A stretch of DNA of 64,000 bases, from the NCBI GenBank assembly GCA_028696455.1, contig JAQVGZ010000003.1, positions 31,564-95,563 of the forward strand, read 5' to 3'. A program made the position numbers and the translations under genes. A model generated the notes under the pieces. The model was not told the origin of the DNA. It ran no database searches and was given only the letters and a program-made list of their open reading frames with translations. Every line of letters begins with the position of its first letter. Position 1 is the first letter of the stretch. Below are positions 54,354 to 62,734 of the stretch, piece by piece. The DNA comes from Desulfotomaculaceae bacterium (lineage in GTDB: Bacteria > Bacillota > Desulfotomaculia > Desulfotomaculales > Pelotomaculaceae).

Positions 54354-55443
54354 AGAAGGCATGTTTGGCCCGGGCGAGGCGGTTATCCTTCTGGCCATAT
54401 CCAGTATTTCCAGGCTCTTTCTTTCCTACCCCGGGATGCTTTTCGAGATTGGGGGGCCGGCCACCTGGCTGACGCCGCTTGGCGGGCTGGTTCTGGCTCT
54501 GGCCGCAATATTTGTTTTATCTCTGGTTTTGAAAAAAAGCCCGGGCAGTACTATTGTTGAAATTAACGAGCAGGCCTTCGGCCCCTATCTGGGCGTGGCT
54601 GTAAATATTCTGGCCATAGTCATGGTTTTAGAGCTGCTTGGCGCCACCTATATCAGGGAGTTCAGCGAGGCGATGCTGGTCACCACCCTGCGCTTCACAC
54701 CCATTAGTGTGGTGGATGCTGCCTTCCTGGCCCTGGGTTTATTAGGCGCGTATCTCGGTATAGAGGCACTGGCACGGACAGCCCGCCTCACTTACCTGTA
54801 TGTACTGGCCGCGTTGCTCTTTGTAATCCTGGCGCTAATACCGTTTTGGAACTTTCACAACCTCTTGCCGCTTTTGGGCAAAGGCCCCAAAGAGGTATTT
54901 ATCCTGGGCTCCCTCAGTACGGCCACTCTTGCTGAACTAGTTATAGCGGGAGTGATCATTCAGGCGATGGGTGGTGCCGAAAAATTAACGAGGATCGGTT
55001 ACAGATTCATATTTATGGGTTTTGGACTGATGATGATCACTTTGTTAGACCTTGTCCTGACCTATAACTGGACTGTCAGTGAGGAATTTACCCAGCCTTT
55101 TTTGAGGTTAGCCCGGACCATTTATCTCGGCCGTTTTTTTCAGCGCCTGGAAGCTATATTTATTCTGGTCTGGGTCGTGGTCGGTGCTTTAAAAATTGCC
55201 CTGCTTCTTTATGCGACAGCGGTTTCCCTGGCCAGGTCGCTGAAGCTGCCTGACTACCGCCCCCTGCTCTGGCCCCTGGGTCTGGCCATGTACATTTTAA
55301 GCCTGCTGCCGGTTGATATGGTCACCACCATCAGGCTGGACAATTATTTAAGGTGGCTTTTATTTGTTCCCGCTTATCTTTTACCATTGCTTATTCTGGC
55401 CGCACTCTGGCTGAAGGGGAGGGGCGCCCGTGCGGGCAATTAA
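54316..55443 (+). CDS. spore germination permease, GerB/GerKB family (B subunit)
   Basis: The 375-residue protein is the APC-superfamily B subunit of the germinant receptor, with about ten hydrophobic segments and the start GMFGPGEAVILLAISSISRLF. It forms the likely ligand-binding membrane component. Possible starts are TTG 54316 (AGAGG six bases upstream) and ATG 54334, which has almost no spacing; both lie inside the gerA frame. The next gene, gerC, overlaps its end by 14 bases, consistent with tight coupling of a receptor complex. Confidence 0.92.
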   Translation: MSHRQRMVGKIIKEGMFGPGEAVILLAISSISRLFLSYPGMLFEIGGPATWLTPLGGLVLALAAIFVLSLVLKKSPGSTIVEINEQAFGPYLGVAVNILAIVMVLELLGATYIREFSEAMLVTTLRFTPISVVDAAFLALGLLGAYLGIEALARTARLTYLYVLAALLFVILALIPFWNFHNLLPLLGKGPKEVFILGSLSTATLAELVIAGVIIQAMGGAEKLTRIGYRFIFMGFGLMMITLLDLVLTYNWTVSEEFTQPFLRLARTIYLGRFFQRLEAIFILVWVVVGALKIALLLYATAVSLARSLKLPDYRPLLWPLGLAMYILSLLPVDMVTTIRLDNYLRWLLFVPAYLLPLLILAALWLKGRGARAGN

Positions 55444-56710
55444 GATTTTCGCTCTTTTTCTGGCAGTGCTTGCCGTCGTTTTTTTGACCGGCTGTTTTGG
55501 CAGCAGGGAAACTGATGAGACCACCTATGTCCTGGCTATGGGCCTGGATAAGGGAGAAAAGGACAACCTGATCCTGACCGTGACCATAGCCAACCCCAAG
55601 GTCATTGCCGGAATGGCCGGGGGCGGGGGGGGCGGTAATGGAAAGGGCGCGGAAAGTTTTCTCACCGCAAGCGTGGAGACGCTGGGCCCGATCACCGGGC
55701 TGGAGCAGCTCAACACGGCGACCAGCCGGCATCTATCACTGCTGCATACTAAAGCCCTGGTTATCTCCGAAGAACTGGCTCAAGAAGGGATCGGCAAATG
55801 GTTCAGCACCTTAAGCAGGTACTATGAGCTGCGGGCAACCTCCTTTGTTTTTGTCTGCCGGGGCAAGGCGAAGGATTTCCTGGAAAAAAACAAGCCTCCT
55901 TTAGAAATAAGCCCGACCAAACAGTACGAACTGATTGGGAGTTTATCCAGAGCCCACGGGTTGTATCATGATATTACGTTTAAGGAATTCTATGAGGAAC
56001 TCAAGAGCCGGTCCATCCAGCCCAGCCTGCCGCTGGCGGCCATCCATGAAGGCGGGCTGGAGACAGCCAGGCCGGGGGTAAAGCAAGGGGGCGAACTGGA
56101 ACTGCCCCTGGGCAAATATATTGCCGGAGATATACCGATTGCCGGGGAGAATAAGGCTCAATTTTATGGTACTGCCGTCTTCCAAAAAGATAAAATGGTA
56201 GGCACCATAAGCGGTGAGGAGACCAGGTTTTATTTGATGCTGCGGGGCAAATTCGAAACTGGCTTCATGAATTTTTTGGACCCGCTTTCCCAGCCTGAGA
56301 CACTTGCTTTTCTCGTGCACCAGGCGCGCAGCCCCAAATATGTGACCAGGATGAGCGAAGACGGCAGTGTAACCATTGACATCGACCTCTACCTGGAAGC
56401 TGAGCTGGCGGCGATGTTAAGCGGCATCAATTACGAGAGCCCGGAGTACAAGCCATTTATTGAAGCAGCTTTTTCCCAATATGTCCAGGAAGGGTGCCAG
56501 AGATTAATCCAGCGCACCCAGGAGGAATTCAAAGCAGATATTTTCGGTTTCGGTGAACAGCTGAAGAAACATTTTTGGACCGTGCCGTCCTGGACTGAAT
56601 ACAAATGGCTGGAGAGGTATCCGGAGGCGCAAGTTAACGTGACGGTACATACCAGGGTGAGGCGGACCGGTCTTCAGCTAAAAACTATGCCTTTAGAAGG
56701 GGGGCAGTAA
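55430..56710 (+). CDS. spore germination lipoprotein, GerC/GerKC family (C subunit)
   Basis: The 426-residue lipoprotein has a signal peptide with lipobox VFLTGC (Cys near residue 22), followed by CFGSRETDETTYVLAMGLDKG, the usual start of GerC proteins, and the C-terminal GerC domain. A glycine-rich loop (GMAGGGGGGNGKG) stands at about residue 63-75, where other members have a polar loop. GTG 55430 follows AGGGGAGGGGC. It completes the receptor operon; the small gene after it begins on the same stop codon. Confidence 0.93.
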   Translation: MRAIKIFALFLAVLAVVFLTGCFGSRETDETTYVLAMGLDKGEKDNLILTVTIANPKVIAGMAGGGGGGNGKGAESFLTASVETLGPITGLEQLNTATSRHLSLLHTKALVISEELAQEGIGKWFSTLSRYYELRATSFVFVCRGKAKDFLEKNKPPLEISPTKQYELIGSLSRAHGLYHDITFKEFYEELKSRSIQPSLPLAAIHEGGLETARPGVKQGGELELPLGKYIAGDIPIAGENKAQFYGTAVFQKDKMVGTISGEETRFYLMLRGKFETGFMNFLDPLSQPETLAFLVHQARSPKYVTRMSEDGSVTIDIDLYLEAELAAMLSGINYESPEYKPFIEAAFSQYVQEGCQRLIQRTQEEFKADIFGFGEQLKKHFWTVPSWTEYKWLERYPEAQVNVTVHTRVRRTGLQLKTMPLEGGQ

Positions 56711-56883
56711 TGATGAAGTGGCCGCTGCTGATTATTCCACTGGCCGTTACTTACTATACCTGCACCTATGGCCTGTGGGCGCTGAAAAATGGGCACTGGC
56801 GCGGCGGGATCGGCGTCTTTATCCTGGCCGCCCTGGTCCTGTCCCTGGCTGTATACGGCTTGTTTTTCAGGCAGGAGTTCTAA
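56710..56883 (+). CDS. 57-residue two-span membrane protein in the ger operon
   Basis: ATG 56710 overlaps the gerC stop (TAATG) with GGGGGGC just upstream. The product MMKWPLLIIPLAVTYYTCTY...HWRGGIGVFILAALVLSLAVYGLFF has two membrane segments and stops at 56883. Some ger operons carry a small D subunit with two membrane spans; this protein is placed and shaped like such a D subunit. The identification rests on topology and position only. Confidence 0.65.
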   Translation: MMKWPLLIIPLAVTYYTCTYGLWALKNGHWRGGIGVFILAALVLSLAVYGLFFRQEF

Positions 56884-57281
56884 AAGCTTGTTTATACGGG
56901 GTTTCCTGGGTGTTAATCCTACGGAGAACTATCTTCTTGCCTTCGGTAATTATGCATTATCTGCATATTATAATAAAACCTTGCTTCAAATACTTTATTT
57001 AAACAAGTATTTTACTAATCAATTTGTTGGTAGATGATTCTGTTATATAATAATCACGAAGTTCGACGGGGAATAGTATTTTAAATAAGCGATGTTTGAC
57101 ACCTGAAAAAAAGAGACGGTATAATGTCATCAAGGTTGAATTCGCCTGTGGGATAGCCGCCTCAAACCTCGGAAGACCGGCGCTGCAGGTATATTAGTGG
57201 AAGCCGGCAATCTGCCCCGCCGGGCGCCGGATAATGAAAATATTTTAATGATTTAAATTGGATGGGAAAGAGGGGTAACAT
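56884..57281 (+). other. intergenic region and leader before hom
   Basis: Nearly 400 bases without a gene. The first half is AT-rich and featureless apart from -10-like TATAAT near 56968. It then holds a good promoter at 57096-57125 and a GC-rich transcribed leader (57132-57235) with CCTG...CAGG, AGC-GCC/GGCGCT and CCGGC...GCCGG pairings. No U-tract terminator was seen. The leader does not match the T-box, SAM, lysine or cobalamin riboswitch signatures that I know. Confidence 0.5.
57096..57125 (+). promoter_or_regulatory. sigma-A promoter of the hom-thrB unit
   Basis: TTGACA (57096-57101) and TATAAT (57120-57125) are both perfect and 18 bases apart. Transcription would begin near 57132, leaving a leader of about 150 bases. 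Confidence 0.65.
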
Positions 57282-58574
57282 ATGTCGGAGCGGGTTATCA
57301 ACGTTGGTATGATGGGTTTTGGTACTGTTGGCCGGGGTGTGTACCGCATTTTAAAAGATAATCGCACGGGGATAGAGCAAAAAGTTGGCGCCCGTATTGA
57401 TATAAAAAAAATACTGGTGCGGGACCTGGCCAAAAGCAGAAGCATTGTCCCTGAGGAAGGCATATTAACCACTGATATCAGTAATATTGTAGACAGCGCG
57501 GAAATCGATTTGGTAGTCGAGGTGATGGGCGGGATTAACCCGGCCCTGGAATATTCGCTGAGGGCTCTAAGACACGGCAAAAGCCTGGTTACCGCAAATA
57601 AAGACATGATTGCGCTGCACGGGAGGGAGCTTTATGAAGCCGCAGAGGCGAGTGGCTGTGACGTTCTCTTTGAAGCCAGCGTAGCCGGGGGGATACCCAT
57701 TATCAGGCCCCTGAAGGAGTGTCTGGCTGCCAACCGGGTTGAACTGGTAATTGGTATTATCAATGGAACAACCAATTATATGTTGACCAGAATGAGTAAA
57801 GAGGGACTGGATTTCCATGAGGTGCTCAAAGAGGCGCAGGAACTGGGCTACGCTGAGGCAGACCCGTCTGCCGATGTCGAGGGCTTTGACGCAGCGCGCA
57901 AGCTGGCCATTCTCAGCTCAATTGCTTTTAACAGCAGAATTGCCTTAAATCAAGTATATGTGGAAGGGATCACCGGCATCACTGCCGAAGACATAGCCTA
58001 TGCCGATGAACTTAATTATGTGATAAAGCTGCTTGGTATCGCCAAGAATTCAGCTGAAGGCATTGAGGTCAGAGTACATCCGGCCCTGTTGCCGAAAAGC
58101 CACCCCCTGGCTTCTGTTAATGATGTATATAACGCTATTTTTATCCGCGGTGATGCCGTGGGAGACGTTATGTTTTATGGGCGGGGCGCCGGTGAATTAC
58201 CAACCGCCAGCGCTGTGGCTGGCGATGTGATGAACGCTGCCCGTAACTTGCTGAAAAATGTACCGGGAATGATCAGCTGTACCTGTTTTGAGGAAAAACC
58301 AGTTAAACCGATGAGTGCTACCTCAACGAAATATTTCGTCCGCCTGAATGTCGCCGATAAACCAGGGGTGCTGGCTGGCATAGCTCTTATCTTCGGTAAT
58401 AATCAAGTAAGCCTGTCTTCAGTACTCCAAAGACATACATCAGGGCATTCTGCGGAAATAGTACTGGTAACCCATGAAGTGCTGGAGGGAAATTTCCAAA
58501 ATGCTATAAAATCAATCAAGGAATTGCCTACCGTTCAGCAAATTACCAGTGTCATCCGTACCGAGGGCGATTAG
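57282..58574 (+). CDS. hom: homoserine dehydrogenase
   Basis: Hom reduces aspartate semialdehyde to homoserine, the branch to threonine and methionine. The 430-residue protein has the Rossmann motif VGMMGFGTVGRGVYR, the catalytic-domain block FEASVAGGIPIIRPLKE, GIINGTTNYMLTRM, and a C-terminal ACT domain (about 350-430, LNVADKPGVLAGIALIF), which suggests allosteric control by threonine. ATG 57282 follows AAGAGGGG. It is followed by thrB after 108 bases and lysC. Confidence 0.96.
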   Translation: MSERVINVGMMGFGTVGRGVYRILKDNRTGIEQKVGARIDIKKILVRDLAKSRSIVPEEGILTTDISNIVDSAEIDLVVEVMGGINPALEYSLRALRHGKSLVTANKDMIALHGRELYEAAEASGCDVLFEASVAGGIPIIRPLKECLAANRVELVIGIINGTTNYMLTRMSKEGLDFHEVLKEAQELGYAEADPSADVEGFDAARKLAILSSIAFNSRIALNQVYVEGITGITAEDIAYADELNYVIKLLGIAKNSAEGIEVRVHPALLPKSHPLASVNDVYNAIFIRGDAVGDVMFYGRGAGELPTASAVAGDVMNAARNLLKNVPGMISCTCFEEKPVKPMSATSTKYFVRLNVADKPGVLAGIALIFGNNQVSLSSVLQRHTSGHSAEIVLVTHEVLEGNFQNAIKSIKELPTVQQITSVIRTEGD

Positions 58575-58682
58575 TATGGACAAATTATGCGGAAGGAGCG
58601 AAGCCTGGTACAAGTGAGGCTGCTTAACTTTTTAAGGTACGATAATTATGGTTAAGCTTTCAAGACGACCAGGATATCATTT

Positions 58683-59585
58683 ATGATCCGCGTGCAGGTA
58701 CCTGCGATAACAGCCAACCTGGGGCCAGGTTTTGACTGCCTGGGCATGGCTCTTGAATTATATAATGTGGTGGAGATGACCACAGCTCCCAGTGGCCTGA
58801 CTATTGAGGTAGCGGGTGAAGGGGCGGCTGATCTACCCCGGAACGGGGACAACCTGGTCTACCAGGCTGCCCAGCGCGTTTTTCAGCAGGTTAACTATAA
58901 ACCTGCCGGACTGAAGCTGCGCTTGATTAATCAGGTGCCCGTTGACCGTGGTTTGGGAAGCGGCGCTGCAGCCGTCGTCGGTGGGGTTATCGCAGCCAAC
59001 TTGCTTACAGGGGGACAACTTCCGGTAAAAGAGATTATCGCTCTGGCCAGTTCGCTTGACGGCCGGCCGAATTGTGTTGTTCCAGCGATAATTGGCGGAA
59101 TAGTGGTCTCGATCCATACAGAGGGTGAGGCCAAGTACTTAAAAATCCAACCACCTCAGGGTCTTAAAAGTATAGTGGCTGTGCCTGACTTATTTATTGG
59201 TCCAAATAACTCCAGAGGAACTCTTCAGTCCCAGGTGCCGTTCCAAGATGCGGTATTTAATATTGGCCGGGCTGCCCTATTGGTTGCCGCCTTGCATCAA
59301 GGTGACCTAAGCTTGTTGGGAACTGCGATGGAGGATCACCTCCCCCAGTCTTCCCGCGCTGTGCTTATTCCGGGTTTGAAGAAGGTGCTGGCAGCTGCCA
59401 AGCTGGCCGGCGCCAGGGGAGTAACTTTAAGTGGCGCCGGGCCGGCAGTGGTTGCGTTTGCGGAAAGTAATTTTGATCTGATAGCCAGGGTTATGGGTGA
59501 TACCTTCCGCCAAAATGGCGTTAAGTGCCGGGTCATGATCTTGAAACCAAGCCCCGTTGGGGCCAGAGCGCTTGAGGTCAAGTAG
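58683..59585 (+). CDS. thrB: homoserine kinase
   Basis: ThrB is a GHMP kinase that phosphorylates homoserine. The 300-residue protein has the N-terminal TANLGPGFDCLG block and the ATP-binding PVDRGLGSGAAAVVGG, plus the C-terminal GVTLSGAGPAVVAF. ATG 58683 has only a modest AGGA site. Its product is the substrate of threonine synthase, encoded at the right edge on the other strand. Confidence 0.96.
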   Translation: MIRVQVPAITANLGPGFDCLGMALELYNVVEMTTAPSGLTIEVAGEGAADLPRNGDNLVYQAAQRVFQQVNYKPAGLKLRLINQVPVDRGLGSGAAAVVGGVIAANLLTGGQLPVKEIIALASSLDGRPNCVVPAIIGGIVVSIHTEGEAKYLKIQPPQGLKSIVAVPDLFIGPNNSRGTLQSQVPFQDAVFNIGRAALLVAALHQGDLSLLGTAMEDHLPQSSRAVLIPGLKKVLAAAKLAGARGVTLSGAGPAVVAFAESNFDLIARVMGDTFRQNGVKCRVMILKPSPVGARALEVK

Positions 59586-59646
59586 CTGATGCTATAATAA
59601 TATATCCTATGGTTTCTACTAATTTTCGACATTTAAAGGCAGGCGA

Positions 59647-60864
59647 ATGAAGATGCTGGTAGTACAAAAATACGGGGGTAGTTCGGTGGCCAACGCCGAG
59701 CGAATCAGGAGAGTGGCCAGGCGAGTGGCTAATGTCCGCGCCGAAGGAAATAGCATAGTGATAGTAGTTTCCGCGATGGGTGACACAACTGACGATCTGA
59801 TCAACCTGGTTAAAGAAATAACCAGCAGTCCCCCGGAGAGGGAAATGGACATGATTTTGTCCACAGGTGAGCAGGTTTCCATAGCGCTATTGGCAATGGC
59901 TATTAAGGAACTGGGAGTGCCGGCAATCTCGCTTAATGGTATCCAGGTTGGGATTATGACTGATAATGCCCATACCAGGGCCAGAATTTTAGATGTGAGC
60001 ACCACCCGCTTGAAAAAAGAGCTGGATAGGGGCAATATCGTCATCGTGGCCGGCTTCCAGGGCATTGATGAGTCCAACGATATCACTACTCTTGGCCGCG
60101 GTGGCTCGGACACCACAGCCGTAGCCCTTGCCGTGGCGCTTAAGGCTGACCTGTGTGAAATATATACTGATGTTGATGGGGTATATACAGCTGATCCCAG
60201 AATTGAGCCCAATGCTAAGAAGCTAGACCTCGTTTCTTATAATGAAATGCTGGAGCTGGCTAACCTGGGGGCAGTGGTGCTGCACCCCCGCTCAGTGGAA
60301 TTGGCTATGCAATACGGAATACCGCTGCATGTTCGCTCTAGTTTTAATCATAATTTGGGAACGATCGTAAGGGAGGTAAGTAGTATGGAAAAAACGCTGG
60401 TCGTTACAGGTGTGGCGTATGATCTTAATGTTGCCAAAATAGGGCTTTACGATGTTTTTGATAAGCCCGGCATTGCCTATAAGCTATTTAAATCACTGGC
60501 TAATGAAAAGATAAACGTGGATATGATCATTCAGAGTGCAACAAGAAACGAGCGGAACGATATTTCCTTCACCTGCTCCCGAAACGATCTAACAAAAGCG
60601 TTGTCTGTAGTGCAAAAACTCTTACCGGAAATTGGGGCCAGCGGAGTGACTAGCAACGATAATGTGGCTAAGGTATCTATCGTAGGCGCCGGTATGGTCA
60701 GCAATCCAGGTGTTGCCGCCACAATGTTCGGAGTGCTGGCAGAAGAGGGAATCAACCTGGAGATGATCAGTACATCGGAGATCAAAACATCCTGTGTTAT
60801 TGAAGCAGGAAAGGCTGAAAAGGCCGTGCGGGTACTGCATGATAAATTTAACCTGGCAAAATAA
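59647..60864 (+). CDS. lysC: aspartate kinase (with internal start for a beta subunit)
   Basis: LysC phosphorylates aspartate, the entry to lysine, threonine and methionine. The 405-residue protein has the kinase motif VQKYGGSSVANAERI, the TLGRGGSDTTAV block, and two ACT domains in the C-terminal 160 residues (SVVQKLLPEIG, SIVGAGMVSNPGVAA). ATG 59647 follows AAAGGCAGG. Inside the gene, GGGAGG at 60371-60376 precedes an in-frame ATG at 60385, giving a 160-residue regulatory subunit as in Bacillus LysC II, where alpha and beta subunits come from one gene. The sequence arrangement is the evidence; the product is inferred. Confidence 0.95.
   Translation: MKMLVVQKYGGSSVANAERIRRVARRVANVRAEGNSIVIVVSAMGDTTDDLINLVKEITSSPPEREMDMILSTGEQVSIALLAMAIKELGVPAISLNGIQVGIMTDNAHTRARILDVSTTRLKKELDRGNIVIVAGFQGIDESNDITTLGRGGSDTTAVALAVALKADLCEIYTDVDGVYTADPRIEPNAKKLDLVSYNEMLELANLGAVVLHPRSVELAMQYGIPLHVRSSFNHNLGTIVREVSSMEKTLVVTGVAYDLNVAKIGLYDVFDKPGIAYKLFKSLANEKINVDMIIQSATRNERNDISFTCSRNDLTKALSVVQKLLPEIGASGVTSNDNVAKVSIVGAGMVSNPGVAATMFGVLAEEGINLEMISTSEIKTSCVIEAGKAEKAVRVLHDKFNLAK
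60385..60864 (+). CDS. aspartate kinase beta subunit from an internal start
   Basis: An in-frame internal reading of lysC: GGGAGG (60371-60376), eight bases, ATG 60385. The 159-residue product MEKTLVVTGVAYDLN... covers just the two ACT domains. In Bacillus subtilis the equivalent in-phase internal start yields the regulatory subunit of an alpha2-beta2 aspartokinase. Confidence 0.55.
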   Translation: MEKTLVVTGVAYDLNVAKIGLYDVFDKPGIAYKLFKSLANEKINVDMIIQSATRNERNDISFTCSRNDLTKALSVVQKLLPEIGASGVTSNDNVAKVSIVGAGMVSNPGVAATMFGVLAEEGINLEMISTSEIKTSCVIEAGKAEKAVRVLHDKFNLAK

Positions 60865-60892
60865 TATACTGTCACGATAGTAGTGTCCGCAG

Positions 60893-60917
60893 AAATAGTT
60901 TGCGGCGCTATTTTTTT
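60893..60917 (+). terminator. intrinsic terminator after lysC
   Basis: AAATAG (60893-60898) pairs with CTATTT (60908-60913), ending in a run of T. A CCGCA/TGCGG alternative lies across it. Confidence 0.5.
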
Positions 60918-61075
60918 GGGTCAGAAGGCGCTTATCATAGTTGTGAAAGGAGTTCTTATATAAAAATGGCAATAATGGAATTTTGGAACTAAGGAAATAT
61001 ATCAGGTCTGTTACACTCCCGTACCTAATATATCTAGTCATATAAAAGACTGATAAGAAGTAGGTGCGGCTCTCA

Positions 61076-62023
61076 ATGGAGTATAATAAACTATTGGAAA
61101 ATAACGGGCCGACGGGGCTAGTGTACGGCGCCGTGAATGAGCCTGTCACAGTGTTATGGATAAAACCAGGCCAACAACGTGATCATGATAGCTTAATTTT
61201 AAAAAAGCCTGTTAACCCAACTGCCTGGTTTAACGGTATGGACACGGAAATGCGTTTGTGGCTGGTAGGTAAAGCAGCAACACAGGCAATCTATGGTGAG
61301 CCGTTAATAATTTTGAAGCGTCAGGGTAACTGGTTAAAAGTAGTCGCCATCAATCAAAGAAGCGCCCTGATCAGATATGGTTATCCGGGTTGGGTACCGG
61401 CAGCTCATATTGTGACCAACCAAACCTATTTAACAGATTTGAAAGATTTACCTGGTGCAGTTATAACCAAACCTCTAGTAAAACTTTATCAAAATAAAGA
61501 TCTAACTGGTGCTTCAGTAGAGCTTTGCTACCAAACGAGGCTTCCAATACTGGAAGAATACAAAGAGACTGTTACGGTCCGGGTTCCCGACGGTAATATC
61601 GGTTATCTGCCCAGGGATGATGTAAAAAAGTCAACTGAACTAACTTTTTGCAGGGATGTAATAATAGAAGAGGCAAAGCATTTTTTGGGGGTGCGCTATA
61701 CTTGGGCTGGTACTTCGTCATACGGTTTTGATTGTTCCGGCTTTGTTATGCGTCTTTATCAGTCACAGGGAGTGTTTCTTCCCAGAGACGCCAATGACCA
61801 GGCAAAAGAGGGAGTAAGAGTAGCCAGGAATGAACTCTTGCCTGGTGATCTGTTATTCTTTGCTGCCGGGGGAGGTCAGGACCAGATCCATCATGTTGGT
61901 ATGTATACCGGAGACGGTATAATGATTCATTCCCCCAACAGCAACTCTACTGTGCGGCTTGATGAAATTGACAGCGGAACTTATTATAGGGAGTACTGGG
62001 GAGCAAAACGCTATGTCTTGTAA
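61076..62023 (+). CDS. NlpC/P60 peptidase with SH3-like domains (YkfC-type)
   Basis: The 315-residue protein has two bacterial SH3-like domains (about 1-185) and a C-terminal NlpC/P60 cysteine peptidase with FDCSGF (nucleophile), HHVGMY and IHSP (His pair). This layout matches gamma-D-glutamyl-L-diamino-acid endopeptidases such as YkfC, which cleave recycled or released murein peptides. No signal peptide is visible, so it may act on peptides inside the cell or in the spore. ATG 61076 is preferred over GTG 61064. A terminator hairpin follows at 62112. Confidence 0.87.
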   Translation: MEYNKLLENNGPTGLVYGAVNEPVTVLWIKPGQQRDHDSLILKKPVNPTAWFNGMDTEMRLWLVGKAATQAIYGEPLIILKRQGNWLKVVAINQRSALIRYGYPGWVPAAHIVTNQTYLTDLKDLPGAVITKPLVKLYQNKDLTGASVELCYQTRLPILEEYKETVTVRVPDGNIGYLPRDDVKKSTELTFCRDVIIEEAKHFLGVRYTWAGTSSYGFDCSGFVMRLYQSQGVFLPRDANDQAKEGVRVARNELLPGDLLFFAAGGGQDQIHHVGMYTGDGIMIHSPNSNSTVRLDEIDSGTYYREYWGAKRYVL

Positions 62024-62111
62024 ATAATGTACCTCTTAGAGAAAATTTGAAGTTTAGTTTTATATATTTATAACCTTAACAATTGTTAAGTTATTTAGCT
62101 CTAACATGTCA

Positions 62112-62150
62112 ATGCCGGGGGAGCCATTTCACCCGGCATAATCATTTATT
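62112..62150 (+). terminator. intrinsic terminator after the NlpC/P60 gene
   Basis: ATGCCGGG (62112-62119) pairs with CCCGGCAT (62132-62139), then ATCATTTATTTTT. Confidence 0.65.
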
Positions 62151-62313
62151 TTTGCGTTAAATTATGGTCACCTATACTTAGCTTCAGAGTAATTCTCTAA
62201 TTTAAAACTAAAGACTGCATTAGGATAAGAAATTTAGGATTAAAATATAAACGTTAAAATATATTTATATATATTAACAATAATTATATTATTAGTTTTA
62301 TTAGGTGTGTTGA

Positions 62314-62342
62314 TTGACAATTACCATTTTTTTGTTTATAAT
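62314..62342 (+). promoter_or_regulatory. perfect consensus sigma-A promoter
   Basis: TTGACA (62314-62319), a 17-base spacer and TATAAT (62337-62342), both hexamers exact. It starts transcription about 25 bases before the small AbrB-like gene. Confidence 0.8.
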
Positions 62343-62374
62343 CTATCATAACCTAAATGATAGGGGTGCGAAAA

Positions 62375-62701
62375 ATGGCATTTGAAATCTATAAACCTCG
62401 TGGTGAACGAGTACCCAAACTACCTATGGTAACTCTTTCAAAGAATTCTATGGTACTAAACAAACATGCCCGCGAAAAACTAAACGCTGAAAAGGTTGAA
62501 TTAGCCTATGATAGTGAAACTAACGTAATTAGGATAAAAGCAAGTGAGGATGGCCAGAATATTAAAAAAACCAAAGTTTTTGGTAGAGGGTTTTTTAATC
62601 ACTTTGAAATTGTAGCCAAGGGTAAGTTTTTTGCAAATTTTGATGAAAATGAGAGAGCCTTGTATGTAGATTTAAATAAAATGCAGAAAAGCTCTCAATA
62701 A
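62375..62701 (+). CDS. small protein, possibly AbrB-like
   Basis: The 108-residue protein starts MAFEIYKPRG; residues 18-48 (VTLSKNSMVLNKHAREKLN..KVELAYD) resemble a swapped-hairpin AbrB/MazE-type element, or a small phage-like protein; neither match is firm. It is basic and has no membrane segment. ATG 62375 has AGGGGTG nine bases upstream; ATG 62357 in frame overlaps that site. The perfect promoter and AT-rich upstream sequence predict strong expression, yet the gene stands alone. A hairpin covers its 3' end and serves thrC on the other strand. Confidence 0.6.
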   Translation: MAFEIYKPRGERVPKLPMVTLSKNSMVLNKHAREKLNAEKVELAYDSETNVIRIKASEDGQNIKKTKVFGRGFFNHFEIVAKGKFFANFDENERALYVDLNKMQKSSQ

Positions 62702-62718
62702 TGAGAACGTTTCTGCAT
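62672..62718 (-). terminator. intrinsic terminator of thrC, overlapping the converging gene
   Basis: ATGCAGAAA (62681-62689) pairs with TTTCTGCAT (62710-62718) with an inner TCTC/GAGA stem. On the - strand the hairpin is followed by TTTTATTT. Confidence 0.6.
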
Positions 62719-62734
62719 TTGTGCTATAAATATA

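Larger units (their letters stand above)
62024..62374 (+). other. AT-rich intergenic region with terminator and promoter
   Basis: About 350 bases without a gene. The left part holds the terminator of the NlpC/P60 gene; from 62150 the sequence is extremely AT-rich (62225-62310 nearly all A/T) and leads into a perfect sigma-A promoter at 62314-62342. The AT-rich upstream tract may serve as an UP element. Confidence 0.6.
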
